64,000 nt of DNA, taken from contig NC_081555.1 in NCBI RefSeq assembly GCF_963082655.1, positions 175,125,896 to 175,189,895 of the forward strand, given 5' to 3'. The stretch comes from Stomoxys calcitrans. Lineage: Eukaryota; Arthropoda; Insecta; Diptera; Muscidae. Within the stretch, counting starts at the first letter, position 1. Each line of letters begins with the position of its first letter. The notes under the pieces are model-generated. The model was not told the DNA's origin. It ran no database searches and saw only the letters and a program-made list of their open reading frames with translations. This document shows positions 1-12,003 of the stretch, piece by piece. The position numbers and the translations under genes were made by a program.

Positions 1-282
1 TGGTAATTTGAATTGGTAAGATTTCGTGCTAGGTGCCCTGTAGATTAGTGTTTCTTTGAAGACTTGTCTGCATGTCTAAGTGAGTCTGATAGCAGATTGC
101 CTTAAAATCTAACCTGACCACTTAATTAAACATCAAACCTATGACAATCTGACAAAGAAGGAAATCTTGTAACAGATAACAGAGTGTGCTGAGATAGTTA
201 TAGTTGGTATGCGATAGTTAGTACGCAGAACCGTTTACAATACGGAGTGAATACCACCTACTTATAATGAGCTCAGTGTAGC
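1..282. other. Left edge, probable RTE-like LINE flank
   Basis: No open frame or RNA gene is visible. The stretch leads directly into the reverse-transcriptase fragment at 283-535, so part of it may be decayed non-LTR sequence, but no motif shows this. Confidence 0.3.
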
Positions 283-535
283 AGTAGCACGGTTGAAAAA
301 CAACAATGCAGCAGAAGCCGACTGGTTGCCTGGTGAACTATTTAAGACTGGAGGCGACACGCTGAGGTTGGCGTATCTACCTGATGTTTGGAACTTCAAC
401 ATACTATGTCCTGTATTCAAGAAAGAAGACAAGGCAATATACGCCAACCCATCGCACAGAAAAAAACGAGGTATGCAATTGCATGATGACTTCTATAAGG
501 ACTTTCAATTGACATTTTATGTATGGTCCGAGTAG
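283..535 (+). mobile_element. RTE-like non-LTR reverse transcriptase fragment
   Basis: The plus strand reads LKNNNAAEADWLPGELFK, then GGDTL, then WNFNILCPVFKKED. This is the pattern of the first reverse-transcriptase blocks of RTE-clade LINEs: a KNNKA-G-DGLP-ELFK block, then a W-x-I-CP-KK-D block. Only about 80 codons survive, with no catalytic YxDD block, so it is a dead fragment. The same domain recurs at 49045-49480. The clade was assigned from motif memory. Confidence 0.6.
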
Positions 536-584
536 GTCCATTAGAATCTATTTTCAAAATAGACTAACTTAGAATATTTCATTG

Positions 585-692
585 GGATGTCACAGTAGCG
601 AAAGACCAGGCCTCTGGTGAAAATCAAACCCACGACTCCCACACGGGTAATGCCAGCATGCTACCAACTCAGTTACCGGGGTGACCATAAGC
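585..692 (-). repeat. tRNA-like SINE head (minus orientation)
   Basis: Read on the minus strand, the segment has an A-box-like GAGTTGGTAGCATGCTGG and, about 35 bases later, a B-box-like GGGTTTGATTTTC. This matches the internal RNA polymerase III promoter of a tRNA. No cloverleaf with paired acceptor arms can be drawn, so this is a tRNA-derived retroposon remnant rather than a tRNA gene. Confidence 0.45.
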
Positions 693-1672
693 AAAACTTT
701 CTTTGACATAGACATTTTGACAAACTTTCTTCGATGAAAAATGTCGTCCACTTTAGTTATAAAAATGGAATTTCAATAAAAAGCGGCGACGCATTTAAAA
801 AAAAAAACAATTCTGTATAATTCAATAACAATTCATTAAATATTATCAATTATTTAAAATATTTAATTTTAAAGCCATTGTTTTTTTCATTTTAATGCCC
901 AATGGAACAACAGGTTGTTGAACGACAACGTAAAATAATTACGTTGTTTTCAATGATGATTTATTGAAGAAGCTTCAAATACTGTGCTGACTTTGCAAGC
1001 CAAAGAAAAAAATTAAAAACGGCCTCATGCAAGAAAAAGATAATTTAATAATAAGAAGAAGAACAACAACAAAATTGAGGAAAATTAAAACGAATACAAT
1101 TTCCAACTAAATTAAAATGAAATTTAGAAGAACACACACAACTATGTGGCAGCCAACGCGGTGAGGAGTATGTTTGGGGCGACCAATGATGGGGATCATG
1201 ATATGTGGCTGTCATGGATAATGTGACGACGTCTACGATGATGAATGTCATCATCAAGATCATGACAATGATTTGAAAATCAACAGATGGTTAGGTTTCA
1301 CGGCCCACGGTCTTTGGAAATGAAAGGAGAAAAAATGTGTCTACAAAAAAAAACAAAAACTCATTGGGGAAAGGAAAAAAGAGTTCAGGGAATTTTATGC
1401 CATAGACAAGGCACTCAAAGGTTTTATATTTTCTTAAGAGGTTTTAAGTTCCCCACTTGAGAGTTATGTTGTCTGAAAGTGGGACATCGAACAAGAAAAC
1501 CCTAACGTAAAAACTCTTTTGATTTTTGTTTTCGTGTTTTGCTTAATTTTTTTCAATGCACTTCAATTTTCTTCAATTGTATTTTTTGATATATTTTTTT
1601 TGCTTAATTTTTTTATTTACGTGTTTATTTTGTTTTATTTTCTTGATAATTTTTTTTTTATTCTAACAACAG
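693..1672. other. AT-rich region upstream of first exon
   Basis: No convincing coding frame. The last ~70 bases are T-rich and end in CTAACAACAG, a good splice acceptor for the exon starting at 1673. An untranslated or coding exon may therefore lie further upstream, possibly outside the window. Confidence 0.4.
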
Positions 1673-2588
1673 CCGCAATATCCGAGGATAATATGGAAGA
1701 TACGACGCAAACGTCTAAACCGTTGAAAGCCGCGAAACAAACTAAAACTCAAAGCCAGCCAAACAACCGACGAAGTGCTGAAGCAGCACCACCACCATCG
1801 ACAACACACAACAACACTGTCAAGAGTGGGGCGGCCTACAGAACAGCTGCGGCAGCGTATGCCGACAACAACGAAGATGTTGATGACGACAACAGCTCCA
1901 ATATAATTAACAACAACAGCAACAAAATGGGTAAAAGTAACAACAATTATATGAATCGCAATAACAACAACACGAATACTGTTAGGCAAAATAACAGCAG
2001 ACACTCAATGCCTCACTACAATGGTGGGCATTGGCAGAGAGGCGGGCAAGCCGAAAAAGAGAGCAGTATAAACAAATTGCCTATGAAATTAATGAATGAA
2101 GTCAATGAAGATCAAATGGATAATGAATTTTCAAAGCTGTCAAACGATGAAAAAGATATTGAAGAGCTACAACGAAGTCTCCATAAAGAGAAAATATTAA
2201 AAGAGAATAACTTTGAACAAAACCAAAATGAGCAACCAGCCATGAGACATAATGATAAGTTATCAGTCTCTTTGGAGCCCAAACAACTTCAATACAACTC
2301 GTCCAATGACGACGACTGTTGCTGGGACAGTGCATCAAGTCATAATATCCATGTAAACACACTCCTGACTTTTCGCCCCCACACCCAGCAAGTCATGGGC
2401 AAACGGCAAAGAGTTAACCATCAGCAAAGACGAGAATCATCCTCACATACTCAATGTCAACATTTGACAGGAGAGAAAACGCCTTCAATGTTATCATCCC
2501 AAACACAACGAATTCCATCGTTGCATGGTTTGACAGAAATGCCATCAGAACCATGCAATGGGAAATTTGGGGAACTCTATAGGAACAA
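1673..2588 (+). CDS. Asn/Gln-rich exon of an unrecognised gene (first coding exon)
   Basis: Function not recognised. The exon follows a polypyrimidine tract and ACAG acceptor (1669-1672) and ends at a strong donor, GTGAGT at 2589. The likely start is the ATG at 1693, with A at -3 and G at +4. The frame is open through the whole exon, so a start further upstream is possible. The 298 complete codons encode a hydrophilic, low-complexity protein rich in Asn, Gln, Ser and His: a Thr/Lys/Gln start, an alanine-rich stretch near residues 50-60, Asn runs near residues 70-110, and a charged stretch with many Lys and Glu around residues 150-180. No folded domain is seen. Two bases of a codon are left at the donor, which fits the one-base start of the exon at 27821. 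Coding status rests on the long open frame, the splice signals and amino-acid bias. Confidence 0.6.
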
Positions 2589-2703
2589 GTGAGTAGTGCC
2601 TAGTAAATTCAGTAGGTGGATAGCAAAAAATCTACTTAAAATGATTTTTTTTAAAAGAAAACCAAATTTGGACCAAAAAATCTGGAAAAATATTGGGATA
2701 TTA
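2589..2703. other. Start of putative 25 kb intron
   Basis: GTGAGT donor followed by AT-rich sequence up to the first R-family repeat. Confidence 0.4.
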
Positions 2704-4146
2704 ACAAGTAAAAAGGCGTTAAGTTCGGCCGGGCCAAACTTTGGATACCCACCACCTCGGGTATATATGTAAACCACCTTTCGTTATAATCCGGTGAAAA
2801 TGCATAATTTATAACCCAATAGCAGCTTTATCGAAATATAGTCCGATTTGGACCACATTTGACCTGGATATTAAGTGATCTAATAAGTACAAGTCACTGT
2901 TTAATTTTGTAGATCCACATATTGGTCTTTTTGGTAGCCATATCCAAAAGCCTAACATAAGTCACTGTGTCAAATTTCAGCAAATTCGGATTATAAATGT
3001 GCCTTTTATGGGGCCAAGATTTTAAATCGAGTGATCAACGACGAACAACGATCTGGGCCAAATTGAATAGGGCTATCGAAGGGCCTAACACAACTCACTG
3101 TCCCAAGTTTCGGCGAAATGGGACAATAAATGCGCCTTTTATGGGCCCAAAACCTTAAATCGGGAGTTCGGTCAATATGACAGCTATATCCAATTCTGAT
3201 CCGATCTGAGCCAAATTGAAGAAGAATGTTGAAGGGCCTAACATATCTCACTGTCCCAAGTTTCGGGAAAATCGCACAATAAATGCGCCTTTTATGGGCC
3301 CAAAACATTAAATCGAGAGATCGGTCTATATGGCAGCTATATCCAAATCTGAACCGATCTGAGCCAAATTGAATAAGAATGTTTAAGGGCATAACACAAC
3401 TCACTGTCCATAATTTCGACGAAATCGGACAATAAATACGCGTTTTATGGGCCCAAAACCTTGAATCGAGATCGGCCTATATGGCAGCTATATCCAAATC
3501 TGGACTGATCGGGGCCAAATTGAAGAAGATTGGCGACTGGCCTAACACAACTCACTTTCCCAAATATCAGCGAAATCGGATTATAAATGTGACTTTTATG
3601 GGCCTAAGACCCCAAATCGGCGGATCGGTCTAATATCAAGATATAGTTCGATATAGCCCATCTTCGAACTTAACCTGCTTATGGACAAAAAAAGAATATG
3701 TACAGAGTTTCAGCACAATATCTCTATTTTTAAAGACTGTAACATGATTTCAACAGACAGACGGACGGACATGCCTAGATGGTCTTAGAATTTTACGCTG
3801 ATCAAGTATATATTGGGTTGCCCAAAAAGTAATTGCGGATTTTTTAAAAGAAAGTAAATGCATTTTTAATAAAACTTAGAATGAACTTTAATCAAATATA
3901 CTTTTTTACACCTTTTTTCTAAATTAAGCTAAAAGTAACAGCTGATAACTGACAGAAGAAAGAATGCTATTACAGAGTCACAAGCTGTGAAAAAATTTGT
4001 CAACGCCGACTATATGAAAAATCCGCAATTACTTTTTGGGCAACCCAATATATACTCAATAGGGTCGGAAATGGATATTTCGATGTGTTGCAAACGGAAT
4101 GACAAAATGAATATACCCCCATCCTTCGGTAGTGGGTATAAAAATT
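2704..4146 (+). repeat. R-family dispersed repeat, copy 1
   Basis: It begins ACAAGTAAAAAGGCG followed by the terminal palindrome around TTCGGCCGGGCC and ends at AGTGGGTATAAAAAT. Inside are tandem monomers: the phrase CTCACTG recurs at about 3094, 3247, 3400 and 3552, a period of about 153 bp. Each monomer carries CTATATGGCAGCTATATCC-like and CTTTTATGGGCCCAA-like phrases. A mariner MITE is inserted at 3813-4048. There is no coding capacity. Confidence 0.75.
3813..4048. mobile_element. Mariner-derived MITE (236 bp)
   Basis: Terminal inverted repeats begin TTGGGTTGCCCAAAAAGTAA and the element ends in the inverse, flanked on both sides by TA, the mariner target duplication. The interior matches the outer parts of the 941 bp mariner at 22328. 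It sits inside R-family copy 1, so it inserted later. Confidence 0.9.
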
Positions 4147-4333
4147 TTGCACAAATTTAAAGAAAACCACTTTAACAAATATTTCTATGAAAATTTAATT
4201 GGAAATTGAAATTTGCAATGACAACCAACTAGCCAATATGGCGTTAATGAGTCACCATAATTTACTAGGTTCTTCGGATACCTAACAGCTTCTCAAACAA
4301 CAGCTATTGGTTGTACAGTAAAACAGTTCATAG

Positions 4334-4711
4334 TATTCAACTGAAACCCCTTCCTATTTATTTCAATCCCTTAAAATTATGGACAAAACCAATATTTTAA
4401 CTGTCGGCAACCTAGGCGATCATTCTCACATTCTTAATGTCAACAAATCGCATACAACATGCCGAGAAGTGCAGGAATGCAAACGACGTCAGCGTTATCA
4501 TCTCACCAACAACGACATAAATTGTTGCATGGCTTGTCAAAAGCAACAGCAAGGACGGCGAAATCTAATCATCAACGCAAGAAACATGATATGCCGTCAA
4601 CCCGCGCCCTTGTAACACCCTCGTCATTGGGCCATCTGAGCAATCGTAGCCAAAAAGCTCCTTGTCAAGCTAAACAACAACAGCGACATTATGGCGACAA
4701 TCATTCGAAAT
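4334..4711 (+). pseudogene. Decayed duplicate of the 3' part of the 1673-2588 exon
   Basis: Bases ~4417-4560 align with ~2430-2545. Both hold a TCATYCTCACAT block, then AATGTCAACA, then TTATCATC and TTGCATGG blocks. In frame, the older copy reads S-H-T-Q-C-Q while this copy reads S-H-S-stop-C-Q: CAA has become TAA at 4435. A ~20-base insertion also separates the conserved blocks. After that stop, the frame stays open for about 90 codons to a TGA at 4711-4713 and is still Gln/His-rich. It could instead be an alternative exon whose frame starts after 4437, but no good acceptor with a pyrimidine tract is present. Confidence 0.55.
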
Positions 4712-4713
4712 GA

Positions 4714-5825
4714 TCACTTAGAGATTGAAAACCGGTGTCAAATTTGTTACTCTCATTGGCCATGAATAAAGAGGTGAATGTTCATTATGATGATGAGCCT
4801 TAGATACCTCAAACATTCGGTTGGTATATGGATTTACCAACATTAAGATGTTATGAGACGATCCTACAACATCACTTGATCAAGTGGATAATTACGCTTG
4901 TATGGATGACCTTGTCGCTTTGGCCGAACTTGGTAAACATCACATTACAAAATTAACTGGGGTACAATATTTGCGTAACTGTACAAGAACAAGAGATTCT
5001 AATGCCATGCTTTTGTTTGTGTGAGTCATGCAGTCATAAAAACAGGTGAAGAATACATACCATCTATTTTAGATCAAATATTCTTCTGAAGCCTCCACAC
5101 CGAAAAGAGTCCTACTATGGTTGGGAAGCGGTAACCTCTGACTTTATTTTCCCATTGCAAAAATCATCGATCATTAAGTTCGCTTCATAAAAAATTTAAT
5201 AAAGTTTTTACCAAAAGAAATTTCCGTTTCTTTGTTCTTGGTTGATCTGGCTTTCTCATAGTTCATACCGTTGCACAGTGGCGCGATTTGAGTTTTTTCG
5301 TTGCAAAAATTATATATTTTGAACCGAAAAAGATAATTTTATAAGCCTTCAGCTTATGAAATGAATGCTTAAAAAGAGTGTCTCGCTCTTTAGGCGCCTA
5401 ATTATGGCTTATCAAAATCAAAATTTGTGAAAAAATAGTAATTTAGTGGGGTTAAATATTTTTTAATTTAAGAATATTTTTCTCCTTTTTTGGCTTTAAC
5501 ATTTTAAAATTATCATAAATGTTTCCCAGTTAAATGAACTGGGATTCCATCCCTTCTTCAGGGGTATTCTTGACGAATTACCTAGTCAATCATCAATGTT
5601 ATGAGCTTAGACAAAAATAGTCTAAATGAAAAAATAATATTGCTCATAACTTCGAAGAAAGCTGTCTGAAATAATAATCAAACTGTGTTCAAAAACATTT
5701 TGATTTTTATACAGTTCCACTATTTGAGGAGAGACTGTATAAGGTTTGTTGTTGTGCATATGCAAGCCAACATATGCACAACCTCGCCACGTCTCATATT
5801 TGTTTCTTTGTTCTTAGTTGATCTG
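4714..5825. other. Intronic or intergenic region with one coding-like ORF
   Basis: A frame open from 4857 to a stop at 5022 has balanced codon use (see findings). A perfect 12 bp inverted repeat with an 8 base loop lies at 5751-5782. Nothing else is recognised. Confidence 0.35.
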
Positions 5826-7625
5826 TTTTTATACCCTCCACCATAAGATGGCGCTATACTAATTTCTTCATTCTGTTTGTAACACCTCTAAATATGTGTC
5901 CAAGAACCCATAAAGTATATATATTCTTGATTGTCATAACATTTTAAGTCAAACTAGTCATTTCCGTCCGTGTGTCTGTCGAAAGCACGCTAACTTTTGA
6001 AGCAGTAAAGCTAGCCGCTTGAAATTTTGGACAAATACTTCTTATTAGTGTAGGTCGGTTGGGATTGTAAAAGGGCCAAATCGGTCAATGTTTTTATATA
6101 TCTGCCATATAAACCGATCTTGGGTCTTAACTTCTTGGGGTTCTAAATGGCTCAATTCTCGTCCGATTTGACTGAAACTTTGCACGTAGTATTTTGATAT
6201 TACTTCCAACAACTGTGCTAAGCATGGTTCCAATCGGTTCATAACTCCCATATAAACCGATCTTGGGTCTTGACTTCTTGAGCTTTTAGAAGGCGCAATT
6301 CTTATCCGATGAGGCTGTAATTTTGTACGTGATGTTTTGGTATCACTGCCAACCTTTGTGCATAGTATGGTCCAAATAGGTCTAAAGCCTAGTACAGGTG
6401 CCATATTAACCGATCTTAAATCTTGACTTCTTGAGCCGCTAGAGGGCGCAAATCTCATCCGATTTGGCTAAAATTTAGCATGGGGGGGACTATGCCGATT
6501 TAAGGTCTTAGGCCCATAAAAACCACATTTACTATCCGAGTTTGCTTAAATTTGGGGCGGTGAGTTGTGTTAGGCCCTTCGATATCCTTTTTCAGTTTGG
6601 CCCAGATTGGTCCAGATTTGGATATAGCCGTCATATAGACCGATCTCTCGATTGAAGGTCTTGGGCCCATAAACGAAGCATTTATTGTCCAATTTCGCTG
6701 AAATTTGGGGCAGTGAGTTGTGCTAGGCCCTTAGACATCCTTCTTTAGTTTGGCCCAGATCGGTCCAGATTTGAACAAAGCTGCCATATAGACCGATCTC
6801 TCGATTTAAGGTTTTAGGCCCATAAAATGCACATCAATTGTCCAATTTCGCCGAAATTTGAGACAGTGAGTTGTGTCAGGCCCTTCGACATCTTTCTTTA
6901 GTTTGGCCCAGATCGGTCCAGATTTGAATATAGCTGCTATAAAGACCGTTTTATCGATTTAAGGTCTTGGGCCCATAAATGGCGCATTTATTGTCAGATT
7001 TCGCGGAAATTTGGGACAGTGAGTTATGTAAGCCCACTCGACATCCTTCTTTAACTTGGCTCAGATCGGTCCGAATTTGAATAAAGCTGCCATATAGACC
7101 GATCTCTCGATTTAAGGTCTTGGGCCCATAAAAGGAACATATTTTATCCGATTTCGCTGAAATTTGGGACAGTGAGTGATGTTGGGCCCCTTGATATCCT
7201 TCTTGAAGATGGTCCAGATCAGTTCAGATTTGGATATAGCTTGCATATAGACCCATATCTCGATTTAAGTTCTTGGCCCCATGAAAGGCGCATTTATTAT
7301 CTGAGTTCGCTGCAATTTGACACAGTGACTTACGGTGTCCTTTTCGACAACCGTGTCCTACATGGTTCAGATCGGTCTATATTTGGATATAGCTACCAAT
7401 AAGACCATTATTGAACCAAAATTGAACAGTGACTTGTATATATTAACCAACTCAATATCCGTGCCGAATTTGGTCTAAATCGGACCATTTTTGGATATAG
7501 CTTCTATAGGTGCATAAATATTGCATTATTCGCCGTATTACGACGAAAGGTGGTTTACATATATACCTTTGGTGGTGGGTATCCAAAGTTCGTCTCGGCC
7601 GATCTAAATGCCTTTTCATTTGTTT
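5826..7625 (-). repeat. R-family dispersed repeat, copy 2
   Basis: Opposite orientation to copy 1. It opens with TTTTTATACCCTCCACCAT at 5826 and closes near GGTGGTGGGTATCCAAAGTT and a decayed TCGGCC terminus about 7600. The phrase CAGTGAG recurs at 6711, 6864, 7017 and 7170, an exact 153 bp period over four monomers. Short open frames here are periodic artefacts of the monomer. Confidence 0.75.
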
Positions 7626-8540
7626 TCATAGTTCTTTCCGTTGTCTAGTGCTATTATCTTTATTATCTTTAATTATCTTTAAATTTAATTTAAAAACTCT
7701 TTTATGTTAGGACATATTTCTCTGTATAGCTGGACATAAGACTAACGCATAACATTGTATTTGCTTTTTTATCTTTTGTCATCACTCCGTTATCTTTGCG
7801 ATTGATTAAAGAATGTCACTTCCAACAATATTATTATTAACATCGTAATCATCGTCATCATCACCAAATCATGTCACTCACTCATAAAACACCTTTTCAA
7901 TTGAATCATTGTTAAAGTGAACACAAATCTAGGATGACATCTGTCATTTCACTGTACTCATTTGCATGGGTACAGTGAGCGTTCGCCGGCATTATCTAAA
8001 AGTTTGCATCTAAGCGAAGTACTAGAAAGCCGATGCTCATGTTGCTACTTCTCTCAAAACTATTCAATAATCAAACGACAAATTCATATCCGCTACAAAG
8101 GCAAATATCGCAACTACATAGTTTATGAGTTTATTTATTAAGTACGGACTGTTTGGGTTGTGGGTTAGCTGTTTACCTTTGCTTAAGGGGGTGGGAGTGA
8201 GGGTGGTGTTGGTTTTTTCGACACACTGTGAATGAGTTGTGACTGGTGTAAATGAAATATTTCACTATAGACATGTCACGCTCGTACCACGTACTCTGAA
8301 ATACTTATACGCTCTTAAGACTCGAGGATGATAGCATGGTTGAAGTGATTAGGTCCATTACTTTAATAATGTAAGTGCAATTAATAGAGGGTTTACAAAA
8401 CGAAACTAACCTTTTTTAATTAATTAAAAAATAACAGTTGGTAAAAATATTAAAAAAAAGTGCTCTAAATAATGATTGTATAAAATTTCATCAAAATCGA
8501 ACAAGGGAATCGAGGGTTAGACGTTAATGGGTTAATACTC
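7626..8540. other. Unassigned region
   Basis: AT-rich with scattered simple sequence such as ATCATCGTCATCATC near 7850. No gene, repeat boundary or RNA is recognised. Confidence 0.3.
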
Positions 8541-10271
8541 AATTTATGAAAACCACCACGAAAGAATGGAGGTACATTCACTTTAACATTCCGTTTGCAA
8601 TACATCGAAATTTTTATTTCCGATCTTATTTCCATCCGTCTGTCTGCTTTAATCACGCTATAGTAATCCAAAAAGTGATACTGAGCTGAAATTTTGCAGG
8701 TTCCATAGACAGGTTACGTTCGAAGCCCCCATATAGAAAGATCTAACGATTTAAGGCATTAGGCCCGTTAACCGACCTTCCGATTTAAGTTCATAGACCC
8801 TGAAAAGCAGCGATTATTACCCGATTTCGCTGAAATCGCACGTGTTCAATATGGCCCGGATCAGTCTATATTTGAATACAGCTACCATATAGACCAATCT
8901 CCGGATTTAAGTCTTTGATCCATAAAACACGCATTTATTACCCGATTTCGTTGAAATTTGTATATAGTTGCCACACATACCAGTGTTCCGATTTAAATTC
9001 TTGGGCCCATAAACGCAGGGATTATTACCTGATTTCGCTGAAGTTTGGCACAGTGAGCTGTGTTAGGTTCTTTGGCGCCTGTGCTCAATATGGCCCGGAT
9101 TAGTCTATATTTGAATATAGCTGCCATTTAGACCAATCTCTGGATTTAAGGTCTTGGATCCATAAAAGACTCATTTATTATCCGATTTCGCTGAAATTTG
9201 GATATTGTTGCCATACATACCGACCTTCCGATTTAAATTCTTCAGCCCATAAAAGCAGGGATTATTACCCGATTTCGCTGAAGTTTGGCACAGTGAGCTG
9301 TGTTAGGTTCTTCGGCGCCTGTGCTCAAAGTGGCTTAGATTGTTTTATATTTTAATATAGCTGCCATATAGACCGATCTCCGGATTTAAGGTCTTGGACC
9401 CATAAAAGGCGCATGTATTATCCTGTTTCGCTGAAATTAGGATATAATTGCCATATATACCAATCTTCCGATTTAAGTTCTTGAGTCCATAAAAGCATGG
9501 ATTAATACCAACCGATATCCAGATTTAAGGTCTTTAACCCATATAATACGCATTTATTATCCAATTTCGGTGACATTTGGCGCAGTGAGTATGTAAGGCT
9601 TTTGAAAATCCGTACCCTATATGGTTCAGATCGGTCAGTGTTTGGATATAGCTACCAGGTTTAACATAGGTTTAACGATCTACCGATTTAAGTTATTCGG
9701 CGTATAAAAGTTTCATTTTTTTAAAAAAATCTAAGTTCAATTTCCACAACCAAAAGTTTGGTGCATTTTCATTTTGTCATTGTTAGTAACAAAAACACTA
9801 CGTGCAAAATTTCAGCCGATAACAATTGCGGCTTGTAGGGTATAAAGATGTCAAATCGGGAGATAATTTTAATCGGTATATATGGGAGCTATTATATCAG
9901 ATTATAAACCGATTTGGACCATACTTGGCACGATTGTTAGGAGTCGTCACAGAACACTACGTGCATTTCTGCCAAATCGGATAAAAATTGCGGTTTCTAG
10001 GGTTCTAGAAGTCAAGTCGAGAGACCACTTTATATGGGAGCTATATCAAAATCTGAACCGATATGGCCCAAAATTGGAAGGATATAGCTGCACTCGTTCG
10101 ACCACTGGCATGATTTCCACAGTCGGACGGAGGGACAGACATGGATAGGTCGACTTAGTATGTAAGATCATCAAGAAAATATATACCTTATGGGGTTCCA
10201 CATCAATATTTCGAGTTGTTACGAACGGAAAGAATAGATTAGATTACATTCAATGGTGGTGGGTATAAAAG
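8541..10271. repeat. R-family dispersed repeat, copy 3, with 240 bp higher-order unit
   Basis: Related monomers are present, but the phrase CAGTGAGCTGTG recurs at 9051 and 9291 together with GGCGCCTGTGCTCAA. This gives a 240 bp unit rather than 153 bp. The right end reads GGTGGTGGGTATAAAAGG at about 10255-10272. The left end also reads like the outer phrase of the family (CCGTTTGCAATACATCGAAA), so two copies may be fused. Confidence 0.6.
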
Positions 10272-10966
10272 GTTATTTTTGTATTTTGGATGCCGCGACC
10301 TTTGCCAGCCTTAAATTGTTGGAAATATTTCCAGTACGATGGACTAAAGCCAATGCCTACTGAAAGACTTAAGCCCATGTCTATATTCATGCAAAATTTC
10401 TCATCTCGGGAGATACATTCCTACCGTAAACACTAAATCACATCTAACCCAAGGTTATTGACCAGCACTTAACATAAAGAAAATTCCTATACTCAAGAAA
10501 ATTAATTGATGAAATTTCCCCTGGAAAATGCCCAAATTTTACTTTTTTCCCCATCAAAATCCCCGTACCCCAAATGGGAAAATCACAACAACAATACCCT
10601 GTTTGGGGAATTGTCCCTAATCTGAAAACACTGGGTGGGGGGAATATAAGATACCGGTGAGACAAACTTAAATCGCTTTTATCAGTCTTTTGTTTGTTTT
10701 GTTTTGTTTGACGTAAAACTTTTTTTTAAACAACCTAAATCAGGTGTGTTTAGCTCTCTTTTTGATGAGTAGATATTAAACCATTCAAAGGGCAAAATCA
10801 ATTTGGATGGTCGTCGTGAGCTACCATGTGAACATTTTTTTTTAAACTTCATCGAAATCGGAAATGCGTCTTTTCAGCGGCCGAATTATATATCAAAATT
10901 GAGTTAATCGCTTCGGCTAATGCATCACTCCACAGATACACACCCATGCGTTTGCAAAAAAAAAAA
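10272..10966. other. Unassigned region
   Basis: No gene or repeat recognised. It includes a T-rich stretch and a CGAAATCGGAAATGCG phrase near 10853. Short open frames do not look coding. Confidence 0.3.
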
Positions 10967-12003
10967 CAAGTAAAAGCGTGCTAAGTTCGGTCGGGCCGAA
11001 TCTTATATACCTTCCACCATGTATCGCATTTGTCAAACTCTTTGAATGACTTTTTCAAATATATATGAGCTATATCAAGTTATTGACCGATGTGGAGCAT
11101 ACTTGTCATGTCCTACAAGTCATATAAAAATATCACCTCCAAAATTTCAGGCAAATTGCACCTTCAAGAGGCTCAGAAAGTCAAATTGAGAGATCGGTTT
11201 ATATGGCAGTTATTTCAGGTTATGAACCGATTTAGACCACAGTTGTTGGAAGTCATACCAAAACGACATATGCAAAATTTCAATTTCAAATCGGATAAGA
11301 ATTGCGTCTAGGACTCAATAAGTCAAATCAGGTGATCGATTTATATGGCGGCAATATCAGATTATATACTGATTTAGAGGATACTTGGCACAGTTGTTGA
11401 TTACTAAAAAATTTCAGCCAAATTAGTAAACAATCGCGCCCTCTAAAAACTCAAGAAGTCAAATCAGGAGATCGGTTTATATGGCAGCTATATCAGGATA
11501 TGGACTGATTTAGAAGTCATACTAAAACGATAGCTGCAAAATTACAGCCAAATTGAATAAGAATTGCGCCCTCTAGAGGCTCAAGAAGTCTAATCATAAG
11601 ATCGGTTTATATGGCAGCTATATCAAAACATAGACTGATTTAGGCCATACTTAGCACAATTGTTAGATGTCTTACCAAAACGATATGTGAAACGAAATTT
11701 CAGCCAAATTGAATAATAAGTGCGCCCTCTAGAAGATCAAGAAGTCAAGACCCAAGATCTTTTTATATGGCAGCTATATCAAAACATAAACCTATATGGC
11801 CCATTTACATGCCCAACCGACCTACACTAATAAAAAGTATTTGCGCAAAATTTCACTCCTTCCAAAGTTAGCGCGCTTTCGACAGATGGACGGACGTGGC
11901 TTAATCGACTATACTTTACGGGGTCTTAGACGAATATTTCGAGGTGTTACATACGGAATGACGGAATTAGTATACGCCCATCCTATGGTGCAGGGTATAA
12001 TAA
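10967..12003 (+). repeat. R-family dispersed repeat, copy 4
   Basis: It begins ACAAGTAAAAGCGTGCTAAG, then the terminal palindrome TTCGGTCGGGCCGAA, then TATATACCTTCCACCATG. It ends with the phrase TTTCGAGGTGTTACATACGG and CCTATGGTGCAGGGTATAA. Internal monomers contain CGGTTTATATGGCAGCTATA and GCGCCCTCTAGA phrases. The long open frame at 11796-12143 is repeat-derived. Confidence 0.7.

Noticed and set aside
1519..1692. In-frame extension upstream of the Asn/Gln-rich exon, rich in Phe and Leu
   Set aside because: It would need a TTG start. The Phe-rich sequence is the translated pyrimidine tract before the acceptor at 1672, so it is intron or leader.
1663..2004. 113-codon minus-strand frame opposite the Asn-rich exon
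   Set aside because: Val/Ile/Cys-rich antisense of AAC/GAC repeats; a shadow of the plus-strand coding sequence.
3006..3404. 132-codon minus frame with repeated GYSCHIDR and FWAHKRRIY phrases
   Set aside because: The repeats follow the 153 bp DNA period of the R family (153 is divisible by three), so the frame is open by periodicity and has no start or conservation evidence.
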